Assembly: GCA_029212845.1 (NCBI GenBank)
Contig: JARGPD010000001.1
Span: 1 to 33,870, forward strand
Origin: Planctomycetota bacterium
GTDB lineage: Bacteria; Planctomycetota; UBA1135; GCA-002686595
Reading direction: 5' to 3'
DNA length: 33,870 nucleotides
This document shows positions 7,734 to 15,117 of the stretch, piece by piece. Both the position numbers and the translations under genes were made by a program. The notes under the pieces were generated by a model. It was not told the origin of the DNA. It did no database searches and saw only the letters and a program-made list of their open reading frames with translations. Every line of letters begins with the position of its first letter. Position 1 is the stretch's first letter.

Positions 7734-10343
7734 CTAGGGCATCTCTTCGAGCGCAGCTCGCGCGCGCCCGTCGGCGTAGATGGTGACGTCCCCCCGCTGC
7801 CAGAGCACCTCGAAACCTAGAGAGTCGAAGGTCGCGCCGGGATCCGGCAGGATCGAGTTATCGAAGGAGGTCGGGATCAGGTGCGACAGCTCGCTTGGCA
7901 GCCAACCACTCCCCAGCTGGCCTTCATGGAGCACGAAGGCGGGACGCTCGAGCTGCTCGAGGCGGCGCGCCAGGAGTGCGGAAGGACCTTGACCAACCGC
8001 GAGCTGCTCCAGCGCCTGCATGCGCTCCTTCCATGCCGGATCAGCGTCGACCAGGTAGCTCCGCTCGTCGGTGAACAGCGACATGCCCGAGAAGGCCGCG
8101 GCCTCATGGCCCTGGAGGTTGTGCGCGCCCCGGAAGCGATGCCCGTCGTAGGTCCAGGTCTCGAAGGTCGCGTCGTCGATCGAGATGGGCTGCTCGAGGT
8201 CCATGAGGGAGCGGCTGCCGCGCTCGCCCAGACCAACGAGCAGCACCGGCCGTGTGCCGGCCGGCATGCGCCCGAGCGCCCGGCGCAGCTCAGCGAACCC
8301 CGCGGCGAGGTCGCCGTCGCCGCCCGGCAGCAGCACGCCGTCGGCCTCGACCAGCGGGACCTCGACCTGACTCCATGCAGCATAAGCGCGGCCGCCCCAC
8401 CAGGTCGACGTGGTGGCGCCGACGACCAGGAACAGCGCAGCGGCGAAGGCGAAGCCGCGCGCGGTGAGGTCCCGCGCGGCGAAGAGCACGCCGAGGCCGC
8501 CGGCGGCGAGGATCGCGAGCGGGAAGGCGGCGAGGCGCACGAACTTGTACTGGTTGTCCTCGGGGAACACGACGAAGGCCGCGACGACCAGCGAGAGGGC
8601 GGCGGCGACGATCAGCAGCAGGAAGAAGGAGCGCGGTCCCTCGGCGGCGGGGTCGGGGCCTTGGTCGCCCGCGAGCCGGCTCGGGTCCACGCACCCTCCG
8701 ACCTCGGCTCCAGCGTCGGCGCTCGCTTGGGCGTTGGCGTTGCTGCCGGCGCTCACATCAGCGCTCGTGCTCGTCCATGGCCGGCGCCAGAAGAGCGGCA
8801 GGGCGCAGACGAGCAGCGGCAGCACGGGCAGGAGGCTGCTCCAGATCGCGCCGCCGTCGAAGCGCAGCTCGAAGCTGGCGCCCGTGCGGTGCGAGGCGGC
8901 GGCGAGCACCTCGAGCGCGCCGGGGATCGCCGCGATCGCCAGGGCGCCAAGCAGCAGCAGGCGCCCACGCAGCAGGGCGACGAGCCCCGTCGCCGCGAAG
9001 CCGGCCGCGCCAACCAGCGGGTTCATCACCAGGCTCGCGCCGAGGGTCAGCGCCGCGAGGATCGCCCAGGTGCGCCCGGACGCGTCGGTGCGCCTGCCCC
9101 ACCGGCCGCGAAGGGCGTGGCCCGAGGCTAGCCAGCCGCACAAGAGCAGCGCCAAGGACACCGGGTAGCTGGAGAGGTTGCCGAACTTCGACGGGCCCCA
9201 AGCGAGGCGCGCGTCCCAGGCATCGACGGCGCCGAGCTCGGTCGCCGACGTGGACACCAGCGCGCGCAGCTGCTCGAGCAGGGCGAGGGGCCCGTCGGGG
9301 GGGACGAGCTCGGGCCGCGACGAGAGCAGCAGCCAGCCGCCCAGCACGTTGAGCCCGAACAGGCCGAGCAGCACCGCGGCCAGGTCACGCTTGGGCTCGC
9401 GCAAGAGCGGCGCGGCCAGGAAGTAGAGCGCTAGGGGCACCAGGAAGGCCGCCCAGACGTTGAGCAGGGCCAGGGCCAGGGTCGGTGCCAGGCCGAGGGC
9501 GCCGCCGACCAGGGCGCCGAGCCCGTGCCAGGCCCAGTAGTAGGGCAGCGGACGGCCGGCCAGCCAGGGGTTCTCGGGCGGCACGCTGCGCGCGACCTCC
9601 TCCGTGATCGACGAGTGCAGGAGTCCGTGGAAGCTGGCGCGGATCGCGGGGCCGGCGAAGAGCGCCAGGCCGACGACGAGCGCGCAGCAGACGGCCAAGG
9701 TCAGGGCGGCGAAGGCCGCGCGACCAGCGCCGGGTGCGGCACCTTCCGGGGGCGCGCCGACGACCCGTTTGGCCAAGAGCAGCGGCAGCAGCGCGAGGGT
9801 CGCGAGCACCAAGATCACCTCGGGCGAGCGCGCGCTGACGACGCCTGGCCAGGAGATCGAAGCTCCACCGAAGAGCAGCAGCAGCGGCGCGCAGGCCAAG
9901 AGCCACGTGCCGGGACCGACGCGACGAGCTCCACCCGGCCCGAGCCCCAGCGGGCGCGCGGCCCCGTCCCCCACGCCCGCCGTCTCGACCGAGCCGTCAC
10001 CCTCGCCGCGCCCGCTCCCGACCTGCATCGCCAGGAGCAGCACGTAGGTCCCCGACAGCGCCACGCCCTCGGGAGCGACCAGCCGCAAGAGCAGCCACAC
10101 GCCCAGCGCCAGCATCGGCGACAGGGCCACGCTGAACAGCAGCAGCTTGAGCATGTCGGGCTCGCGCGGGGCGAGTCGGCAGAGGAGCGCCAGCCCAGCC
10201 AGCCCGAGCAGCAGCGGCCCGAGCACCGGGCGCAAGAGCTCGAGGTCGAGCACCTCGACCAGGAAGCCGACGGTGCACAGGGTCGTCGCGAGGCGCGCGA
10301 CCACGCCCACGCCAAGGACCCTAGCTACCGCGGAGCCCGCCAT
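7734..10343 (-). CDS. Large polytopic membrane protein, YYY/DUF2298-like
   Basis: An 869-residue protein with many membrane helices, a soluble loop at about 105-145, and a soluble C-terminal domain from about residue 655. The stretch 244-273 contains SSITEEVARSVPP then ENPWLAGRPLPYYWAWH, close to the PPxDPWxAGxPLxYYYxGH pattern I associate with the DUF2298 (Chlor_Arch_YYY) family. A later loop near residue 594 (EDNQYKFVRLAAFP) sits where that family has its N-x-x-F-K-x-Y signature. These proteins are GT-C-like and of undetermined substrate. The C-terminal domain looks like a soluble receptor or acceptor-binding region (KERMQALEQLAVGQGPSALL). The gene starts 6 bases after the phosphatase-fold lipoprotein gene and ends 3 bases before the GT-C-like gene. 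The family call rests on motif memory rather than an alignment. Confidence 0.75.
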   Translation of the reverse strand: MAGSAVARVLGVGVVARLATTLCTVGFLVEVLDLELLRPVLGPLLLGLAGLALLCRLAPREPDMLKLLLFSVALSPMLALGVWLLLRLVAPEGVALSGTYVLLLAMQVGSGRGEGDGSVETAGVGDGAARPLGLGPGGARRVGPGTWLLACAPLLLLFGGASISWPGVVSARSPEVILVLATLALLPLLLAKRVVGAPPEGAAPGAGRAAFAALTLAVCCALVVGLALFAGPAIRASFHGLLHSSITEEVARSVPPENPWLAGRPLPYYWAWHGLGALVGGALGLAPTLALALLNVWAAFLVPLALYFLAAPLLREPKRDLAAVLLGLFGLNVLGGWLLLSSRPELVPPDGPLALLEQLRALVSTSATELGAVDAWDARLAWGPSKFGNLSSYPVSLALLLCGWLASGHALRGRWGRRTDASGRTWAILAALTLGASLVMNPLVGAAGFAATGLVALLRGRLLLLGALAIAAIPGALEVLAAASHRTGASFELRFDGGAIWSSLLPVLPLLVCALPLFWRRPWTSTSADVSAGSNANAQASADAGAEVGGCVDPSRLAGDQGPDPAAEGPRSFFLLLIVAAALSLVVAAFVVFPEDNQYKFVRLAAFPLAILAAGGLGVLFAARDLTARGFAFAAALFLVVGATTSTWWGGRAYAAWSQVEVPLVEADGVLLPGGDGDLAAGFAELRRALGRMPAGTRPVLLVGLGERGSRSLMDLEQPISIDDATFETWTYDGHRFRGAHNLQGHEAAAFSGMSLFTDERSYLVDADPAWKERMQALEQLAVGQGPSALLARRLEQLERPAFVLHEGQLGSGWLPSELSHLIPTSFDNSILPDPGATFDSLGFEVLWQRGDVTIYADGRARAALEEMP

Positions 10344-10349
10344 CCTGCG

Positions 10350-11864
10350 CTACTCCCCCACGGTCCCGTAGCCGATGCTGTCCATGCGCTCGAGCAGTTC
10401 CTCGGAGACCGCCGTGCGCCCGAAGCGCTGGCGCTCGCCGAGCCAGTCGGTGAGCAGCGCGCGCAGCTCCTCGACCACCTCGGGGTGCCCCGGCCCCACG
10501 TCGACGCGCTCCTTCGGATCGCTGTGCAGGTCATACAGCGCCAGCTTGGGCAGGAAGTAGGGACCCTCGGGCTTGTCGTCGGGCACGACCTCTTCGGGGT
10601 TGACGATCAAGCGCCAGTCCCCGTGGCCGTCGGCGCTGCTCTCCAGCTCGGACTTGGGCACGCGCAGGGTGAAGACCTGGTCGCGCCACATGCCGAAGGC
10701 CGGGCGCGACTCGAAGGGGAACTCGTCGTAGCTGTCGACCAGCGGCAAGAGGCTGCGCCCATAGAGGTCCCGCGGCGGCGCGAGGTCGAACCACTCCAGC
10801 AGGGTCGGCATGACGTCCTCGAGGGTCACGTGCTCGTCGAGCACGCGCCGGCCGGTCAGGCTTCCGGGATGCCGGATGAAGAGCGGCACGTGCAGCACCG
10901 AGGAGTAGACCGACTTGCTGTGGGCCCAGTAGCCGTAGCGCTCGTAGAGCTCCTCGCCGTGGTCCGACGCGAAGACGAAGACCGTGTCGTCGAGCCGGCG
11001 CTGGGGCGGGTCCTCGTAGGCGCCGCCGTAGAGCTGCAGGAAGGTGCGCAGGATGTAGTTGATGCGCGCGATCTCGCCGTCGTACTTCGAGACGACCTCG
11101 TTGACGTCGAGGCCCGAGAGGGGCTCTGAGTCACGGTACACGCGGTCGAGGAACTCGCGGCTGCCGTCGGCCGTGCCCTCGTAGTCGGGATCCGAGAAGC
11201 GCGAGGCGAAGTCCAGCGTCCCGTCCGCGCTGGGCATCGGCAGCGGGTCGTAGGGCAGGTGCGGCCCCATGAAGTGCAGCCACAGGAAGGTCGGCGGCCC
11301 CGCCTCGAGGTCGCGCGCATTGAGCCAGGCCATCGCGCCCTTGACCACCTCGAGGTCCTTGTCGCCCTCGGTGTAGCAGGCAAAGGTGTCGAAACCCTGG
11401 GACAGGCCCGAGGCCTCGACCAAGAGGGCGTTCGAGGTGAACCCGGCCGTGTCGAAGCCGGCCGCCTGGAAGCTCTCGGCCAGGGTCCCGTGCTCCACGT
11501 CGAGCACCTGACCGTTGTTCAGGAGCCCGTGCTCGAGCGGCGTCAGCCCGGTCATCAGGCTGGCCACCGACGGCGAGGTCATGCCGCGCGGCGCGAAGGC
11601 GTTGCGGAACAGGACGCCTTCCTTGGCGAGGGTGTCGATCGAGAGGTCCGCCCCGCGCAGGCGCTCCTGCTCGCTGGCCGGGATGTAGCTGGTCGGTCGG
11701 TCGTACAGGTACGCGGACAGGTGGTCGGCGCGCAGGGTGTCGACGGTCACGAGCAGCACGTGCTTGGGCGGCGTGCCGGGGCGCTCGCTCTCGGCGCAGC
11801 CCGCGAGCAGGGCGAGGCCAGCGAGGAGGGCGGCGTAGAGGGCGCGGGTGCGGTTGGACTCCAT
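10350..11864 (-). CDS. Sulfatase-fold (alkaline phosphatase superfamily) lipoprotein with Thr nucleophile position
   Basis: A 504-residue lipoprotein. The start at ATG 11864 gives the signal MESNRTRALYAALLAGLALL and lipobox L-A-G-C (Cys23); a longer frame upstream is not credible because it precedes a signal peptide. Metal and active-site blocks are VTVDTLRADHL (Asp42), the nucleophile loop MTSPSVASLMTGL, and ASDHGEELYERYGYWAHSKS with the paired Asp-His and a later His. True sulfatases carry C/S-x-P-x-R, matured to formylglycine. Here the loop is T96-S-P-S-V100, so Thr96 takes the nucleophile position and the Arg is absent. That favours a phosphohydrolase or phospho-/phosphoglycerol-transferase type activity over a sulfatase, as an inference. 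It is probably anchored in the periplasm and heads the envelope operon. Length and motif order fit Pfam Sulfatase. Confidence 0.87.
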   Translation of the reverse strand: MESNRTRALYAALLAGLALLAGCAESERPGTPPKHVLLVTVDTLRADHLSAYLYDRPTSYIPASEQERLRGADLSIDTLAKEGVLFRNAFAPRGMTSPSVASLMTGLTPLEHGLLNNGQVLDVEHGTLAESFQAAGFDTAGFTSNALLVEASGLSQGFDTFACYTEGDKDLEVVKGAMAWLNARDLEAGPPTFLWLHFMGPHLPYDPLPMPSADGTLDFASRFSDPDYEGTADGSREFLDRVYRDSEPLSGLDVNEVVSKYDGEIARINYILRTFLQLYGGAYEDPPQRRLDDTVFVFASDHGEELYERYGYWAHSKSVYSSVLHVPLFIRHPGSLTGRRVLDEHVTLEDVMPTLLEWFDLAPPRDLYGRSLLPLVDSYDEFPFESRPAFGMWRDQVFTLRVPKSELESSADGHGDWRLIVNPEEVVPDDKPEGPYFLPKLALYDLHSDPKERVDVGPGHPEVVEELRALLTDWLGERQRFGRTAVSEELLERMDSIGYGTVGE

Positions 11865-11873
11865 GGCCGGGCC

Positions 11874-11879
11874 ATCGTA
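11874..11879 (-). promoter_or_regulatory. Candidate -10 box of the phosphatase-fold lipoprotein gene (leaderless-type spacing)
   Basis: On the minus strand the hexamer TACGAT lies nine bases before the ATG at 11864. If it is a -10 element, transcription would start at or within a few bases of the start codon. No Shine-Dalgarno sequence is present. No clear -35 was found. Confidence 0.35.
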
Positions 11880-11971
11880 ACGGCAGGCGCGCGGCTGCCC
11901 GACCCTCGGCTTGGCCGGGGACGAAAGAAACGGACGGGCTCCCGGCCGCAGCAAAGGGCCCCCGATCGGGC

Positions 11972-11977
11972 TACCAT
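11972..11977 (+). promoter_or_regulatory. Candidate -10 box of the 11984 GT-C-like gene (leaderless-type spacing)
   Basis: TACCAT is followed by six bases and then the GTG start at 11984. It fits the TAnnnT pattern at the same distance as in three neighbouring unit-head genes. No ribosome binding site is visible between it and the start. Confidence 0.3.
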
Positions 11978-11983
11978 CCAAGC

Positions 11984-13786
11984 GTGAGCCCCGTCCCGCC
12001 TCTCCTCCGCGACCGCCGCCTGTGGTGGCTCGTCGGCCTCGCCGCCCTGCTGCGCCTCGTCGTCGGCCTGCACCAGTGGTCCGCGGACCCGACCATGGCC
12101 GGGCTGCTCTCCGACTCGCTCTACTACCAAGCCTGGGCCACGGACTTGGCCGGGGGCGCGGACTTCGCCGGCGAAGGGCCCGGCCTGCCCTACTGGATGC
12201 CGCCGCTCTACCCCCGGCTCCTGGCCCTGGTCGGCGGCTCGGTCGGCGCCATGCTGCTGGTCCAGGGCCTGCTCGGCCTGGTCACGACCGTGCTCGTGGT
12301 CGCCCTGACCGAAGCCCTGCTCGAGGCCACCGCCGAGCGCCGGAGTGCCGCCCTCTGGAGCGGCCTCCTGGCGACGCTCTTCGCCCCCGTGATCTTCTTC
12401 GAGGGACGCCTGCTCGGCGCCAGCCTCGCGACCCTGCTGGCCACAGCCGCGCTCTTGCTCCTGGCCCGCGGCTTCGTCGCGCTCACGCCCGAGCGCCGTC
12501 CGCGCCTGGCCTGGCTGGCCGCCGCCGGCCTGGTGACCGGGCTCCTGGCCCTGGTGCGCCCCAACACCCTGCTGGCCGTGCCCGCTGTGGCCGCCTGGCT
12601 CCTGGTCCGCGGCCGGCGCTCGGGCCTGCCCCTCACCCGCAGCCTGCCCGCCGCCGCCCTCTTCGGCCTCGCGGCCCTGCTGCCCCTCTTGCCCGCGCTG
12701 GCCCACAACCACGCCGCCGAGGGCGAGCTGATCCCGATCACCGCCAACGGCGGCATCAACTTCCACTTCGGCAACAACCCGAGCGCCCACGGCACCTTCC
12801 ACGCGCCCGGCCCCGAGTGGGGCTCGATCGAGACCCAGCGCAGCACGTCCCTTGCCCTGGCGTGCGAGGCCGAGGGCCGTCCGCTGACCCCCGGCGAGGC
12901 CTCGCGCTACTGGTTCGATCGCGGCGCCAGCTGGCTCGCCGACGAGCCCGGCGCCGCCCTCCGCCTGTGGGGCCTCAAGCTGGCCGACAGCCTCTCCTCG
13001 ACCGAGCTCGGCATCCAGTACAACCTGGCCGCGGCACGCCACCGCGCGCCGAGCTTGTGGCTCCTGCCGATCCCCTTCGGCGCGCTGCTGCTGCTCGCCG
13101 CCCTGGGCTGGTCCCGGCGCGACGACCAGCGCCCCGGCGCGCGCGGACTGTGCGAGGCCTGGCTCGCCGCCGGCCTGGCCAGCGCCCTGCTCTACTTCAC
13201 CTACTCGCGCTTCCGCCTGCCGCTCCTCCCGGCCCTGCTGCCCCTGTGCGGCCTGGGCATGGTCCGCCTCCTGGCCCGGCGGGTGAGCCCCCTCGCCCTG
13301 GGCGCGGGCCTGCTGCTCCTGGTCGCCTCCTTCGTCCCCTTCGAAGGCAGCTACCCGCGGCACCTGGAGTCCCACGCCTACTCCGACATGGCCGGCGCGC
13401 TGGAGGCCACCCCCGCGACCCGCCCCGAGCGGGCCGAGCTCTATGCCCGCGCCCTGGAGCTGGTGCCCGGCAACAAGCCCGCCGCCCTCGGGCTCGCGGT
13501 GACGCGCATCGAGGCCGCCGCCGAGCTGCCGGTCGAGACGCCCGCGGGCACCTCCGCAGCGGCTGCCGCCCTAGCCGCCCTCGAGGCCGCCGCCGCGATC
13601 CCGGTCGACTTCCCCAGCGCCGAATACCAGCTGGCCCACTTCCTGGCCAACTGGCCCGACCCAGGCATCGCCGACCGGCCACGGGCCCTTGCGATCGTGC
13701 GCGCGTGGCTCGCCACCAGCCGTCCCACCGACCCCGCGCGGCCCGCCTTCGAGGACCTGGCGCAGAGCCTCACCGCGGGTCCCTAG
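11984..13786 (+). CDS. Polytopic GT-C glycosyltransferase-like protein with C-terminal helical (TPR-like) domain
   Basis: A 600-residue protein starting at GTG 11984. The first membrane helix is at about residues 13-29. The first outer loop contains LLSDSLYYQAWATDL with Asp44, a D-x-x-Y pattern typical of the catalytic loop of ArnT/PMT-like GT-C enzymes. About ten more hydrophobic segments follow, and a soluble loop near residues 252-270 reads NGGINFHFGNNPSAHGTF, a motif I recognise from bacterial GT39-like proteins of this size. After the last helix (about residue 445) comes a soluble, Ala-rich helical region with a TPR-like pattern (RAELYARALELVPGNKPAAL). It is divergent from the phosphatase-fold lipoprotein gene across 119 bases, so the two units may share regulation. 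Its TAG stop overlaps the cutA stop on the other strand (CTAG). Acceptor and donor are unknown. Confidence 0.83.
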   Translation: MSPVPPLLRDRRLWWLVGLAALLRLVVGLHQWSADPTMAGLLSDSLYYQAWATDLAGGADFAGEGPGLPYWMPPLYPRLLALVGGSVGAMLLVQGLLGLVTTVLVVALTEALLEATAERRSAALWSGLLATLFAPVIFFEGRLLGASLATLLATAALLLLARGFVALTPERRPRLAWLAAAGLVTGLLALVRPNTLLAVPAVAAWLLVRGRRSGLPLTRSLPAAALFGLAALLPLLPALAHNHAAEGELIPITANGGINFHFGNNPSAHGTFHAPGPEWGSIETQRSTSLALACEAEGRPLTPGEASRYWFDRGASWLADEPGAALRLWGLKLADSLSSTELGIQYNLAAARHRAPSLWLLPIPFGALLLLAALGWSRRDDQRPGARGLCEAWLAAGLASALLYFTYSRFRLPLLPALLPLCGLGMVRLLARRVSPLALGAGLLLLVASFVPFEGSYPRHLESHAYSDMAGALEATPATRPERAELYARALELVPGNKPAALGLAVTRIEAAAELPVETPAGTSAAAAALAALEAAAAIPVDFPSAEYQLAHFLANWPDPGIADRPRALAIVRAWLATSRPTDPARPAFEDLAQSLTAGP

Positions 13787-14142
13787 GCCCCGCCCAGCCA
13801 GGCTGCGTAGCGCGGCTCCACCAGGGCCGCCGCCAGCGCGATCAGCTCCGGGGTGTCGTAGGGGTGCAGCTCGAGCACCCGCGCCTCCAGGGCCGGGTAG
13901 CCGCCGGCCTCGAGCTTGATCAAGAGGAGCACCTCGGTGGCCTCCTCGACCGCGCCCTCCCAGCGGTAGATCGAGGTCAAGCCCGGCACCAGGTTGACGC
14001 AGGCCGCGAGCCCTTCGCCGACCAGCTCACGGGCGATCCTGCGGGCCACCTCGGCGTCGGGTGCGGTGCACAGGACGACCAGCACCCCGGGGTCCAGGGC
14101 GCCCGCACCGCCCTCCCTTGGTTCGACTTCGTTCGACTTCAC
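13783..14142 (-). CDS. cutA: CutA-family divalent-cation tolerance protein
   Basis: A 119-residue protein of the usual CutA length. Diagnostic blocks are LVVLCTAPDAEVARRIAREL, ACVNLVPGLTSIYRWEG, LLLIKLEAGGYPALEARV and ELHPYDTPELIALA, in the order and spacing of the trimeric CutA1 ferredoxin-like fold. In E. coli CutA was linked to copper tolerance, but its molecular role in bacteria remains uncertain, so the name only describes the family. I used the GTG at 14142; the first ten residues are a non-conserved extension. It is convergent with the GT-C-like gene (stop codons overlap) and divergent from the proline dehydrogenase gene, 60 bases away. Confidence 0.93.
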   Translation of the reverse strand: MKSNEVEPREGGAGALDPGVLVVLCTAPDAEVARRIARELVGEGLAACVNLVPGLTSIYRWEGAVEEATEVLLLIKLEAGGYPALEARVLELHPYDTPELIALAAALVEPRYAAWLGGA

Positions 14143-14149
14143 GCCACGG

Positions 14150-14155
14150 AGGCTA
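14150..14155 (-). promoter_or_regulatory. Candidate -10 box of cutA (leaderless-type spacing)
   Basis: TAGCCT on the minus strand is seven bases before the GTG at 14142. It fits the TAnnnT pattern seen before three other starts in 11.8-14.2 kb. There is no Shine-Dalgarno sequence. Confidence 0.28.
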
Positions 14156-14188
14156 CCAAGCAGCGTGTCGTGGCCCCTCCCGAGCAGC

Positions 14189-14194
14189 TAGAAT
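14189..14194 (+). promoter_or_regulatory. Candidate -10 box of the proline dehydrogenase gene (leaderless-type spacing)
   Basis: TAGAAT, a good match to the -10 consensus, is eight bases before the ATG at 14203 with only C/G-rich sequence between. Transcription would start almost on the ATG. No convincing -35 was seen at 16-18 bases upstream. Confidence 0.42.
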
Positions 14195-14202
14195 CTGCCC
14201 CC

Positions 14203-15114
14203 ATGGCGCTCCTCACGAACACCGTCGTTGGCCTGCTCGGCCTGATGCCCAAGCCCGTCATGCGCCGCTTCGCCGCGCGCTACATCGCGGGCGAGACGAT
14301 CGCCGAGGCCTTGGCTCGTTTGAAGGAGCTCAACGACGAGGGCTTCAGCGGCGTGCTCGACATCCTAGGTGAGGACGCCGAGGGCGAGGCCGGCGCCCGC
14401 GCCGCCCTCGCCGAGTACCTCGGCGCCCTCGAGGCCCTGCACGCCAGCGGTCTCGACGCCTACGTCTCCGCCAAGCCGACCCACTTCGGCCTGCGCACGT
14501 CCGAGGACCTCGCCTTCGAGCTGTACTCCAAGCTCGCCACCGCCTGCGCCGAGCGCGGCCGCTTCCTGCGCGTCGAGATGGAGGACCACACCACCACCGA
14601 GGCGACCCTGAGCGTCTTCGAGCGGCTCGTCCAGCACCACGACAACGTCGGCATCGTCCTGCAGTCGCGGCTCTTCCGCAACGACGACGACATCGCGCGC
14701 CTGCTGGACTCGCTGCCCGAGGGTCGCGTCCTCGACGTGCGCATGGTCAAGGGCATCTACCTCGAGCCCGCCAAGATCGCGCACACCGAGTACGCCCCCA
14801 TCGCCGAGGCCTATGTGCGCCACTGCCGACTCCTGTTCGAAGGCGGCGCGCGGATCAGCCTCGCGACCCACGACGAGGTCATGGCCGAGCGCCTGTTCGA
14901 GCTGATCCGCGAGCTCGAGGTGCCAACGGAGCGCTACGAGCTGCAGGTCCTGATGGGCGTCCGCCGCTGGCTCTGGCTGCAGTGGCTCGCAGCTGGCCAT
15001 CCGGTGCGCGTCTACGTGCCCTATGGCCCCGAGTGGCGTCCCTACAGCCTGCGTCGGCTGAAGAAGAACCCGAAGCTGCTCAGCAACTTCGTCAAGGGCT
15101 TCTTCGGGGGCTGA
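14203..15114 (+). CDS. Proline dehydrogenase (monofunctional, PutB/FadM-like)
   Basis: A 303-residue FAD enzyme that oxidises proline to pyrroline-5-carboxylate, the first step of proline catabolism. The TIM-barrel signatures are AYVSAKPTHFGL, FLRVEMEDHTTTEATLSVF, NVGIVLQSRLFRNDDDI, VRMVKGIYLEP (substrate/FAD strand), ISLATHDEVM, and the C-terminal VRVYVPYGPEWRPYSLRRL. These match the short monofunctional proline dehydrogenases rather than bifunctional PutA. The frame is open for a further 764 codons upstream, only because stops are rare in this GC-rich DNA; the ATG at 14203 fits the family's N-terminus. A pyrroline-5-carboxylate dehydrogenase gene is not in the window. It is convergent with the phosphoesterase gene, with three bases between stops. 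Confidence 0.93.
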   Translation: MALLTNTVVGLLGLMPKPVMRRFAARYIAGETIAEALARLKELNDEGFSGVLDILGEDAEGEAGARAALAEYLGALEALHASGLDAYVSAKPTHFGLRTSEDLAFELYSKLATACAERGRFLRVEMEDHTTTEATLSVFERLVQHHDNVGIVLQSRLFRNDDDIARLLDSLPEGRVLDVRMVKGIYLEPAKIAHTEYAPIAEAYVRHCRLLFEGGARISLATHDEVMAERLFELIRELEVPTERYELQVLMGVRRWLWLQWLAAGHPVRVYVPYGPEWRPYSLRRLKKNPKLLSNFVKGFFGG

Positions 15115-15117
15115 GTC

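Noticed and set aside
10350-11864. Classical arylsulfatase call
   Set aside because: The C/S-x-P-x-R formylglycine motif is absent.
11865-11981. 39-residue N-terminal extension of the phosphatase-fold protein
   Set aside because: It would place a non-signal sequence before a standard lipoprotein signal, and it runs into the divergent promoter region.
14121-14140. Tandem repeat TTCGACTTCG near the cutA start
   Set aside because: Only two short copies, inside the non-conserved first codons of cutA; too small to support an element.
11911-14202. Proline dehydrogenase frame extended about 764 codons upstream
   Set aside because: The extended part overlaps the GT-C-like and cutA genes and has no protein-like features; the family N-terminus begins at ATG 14203.
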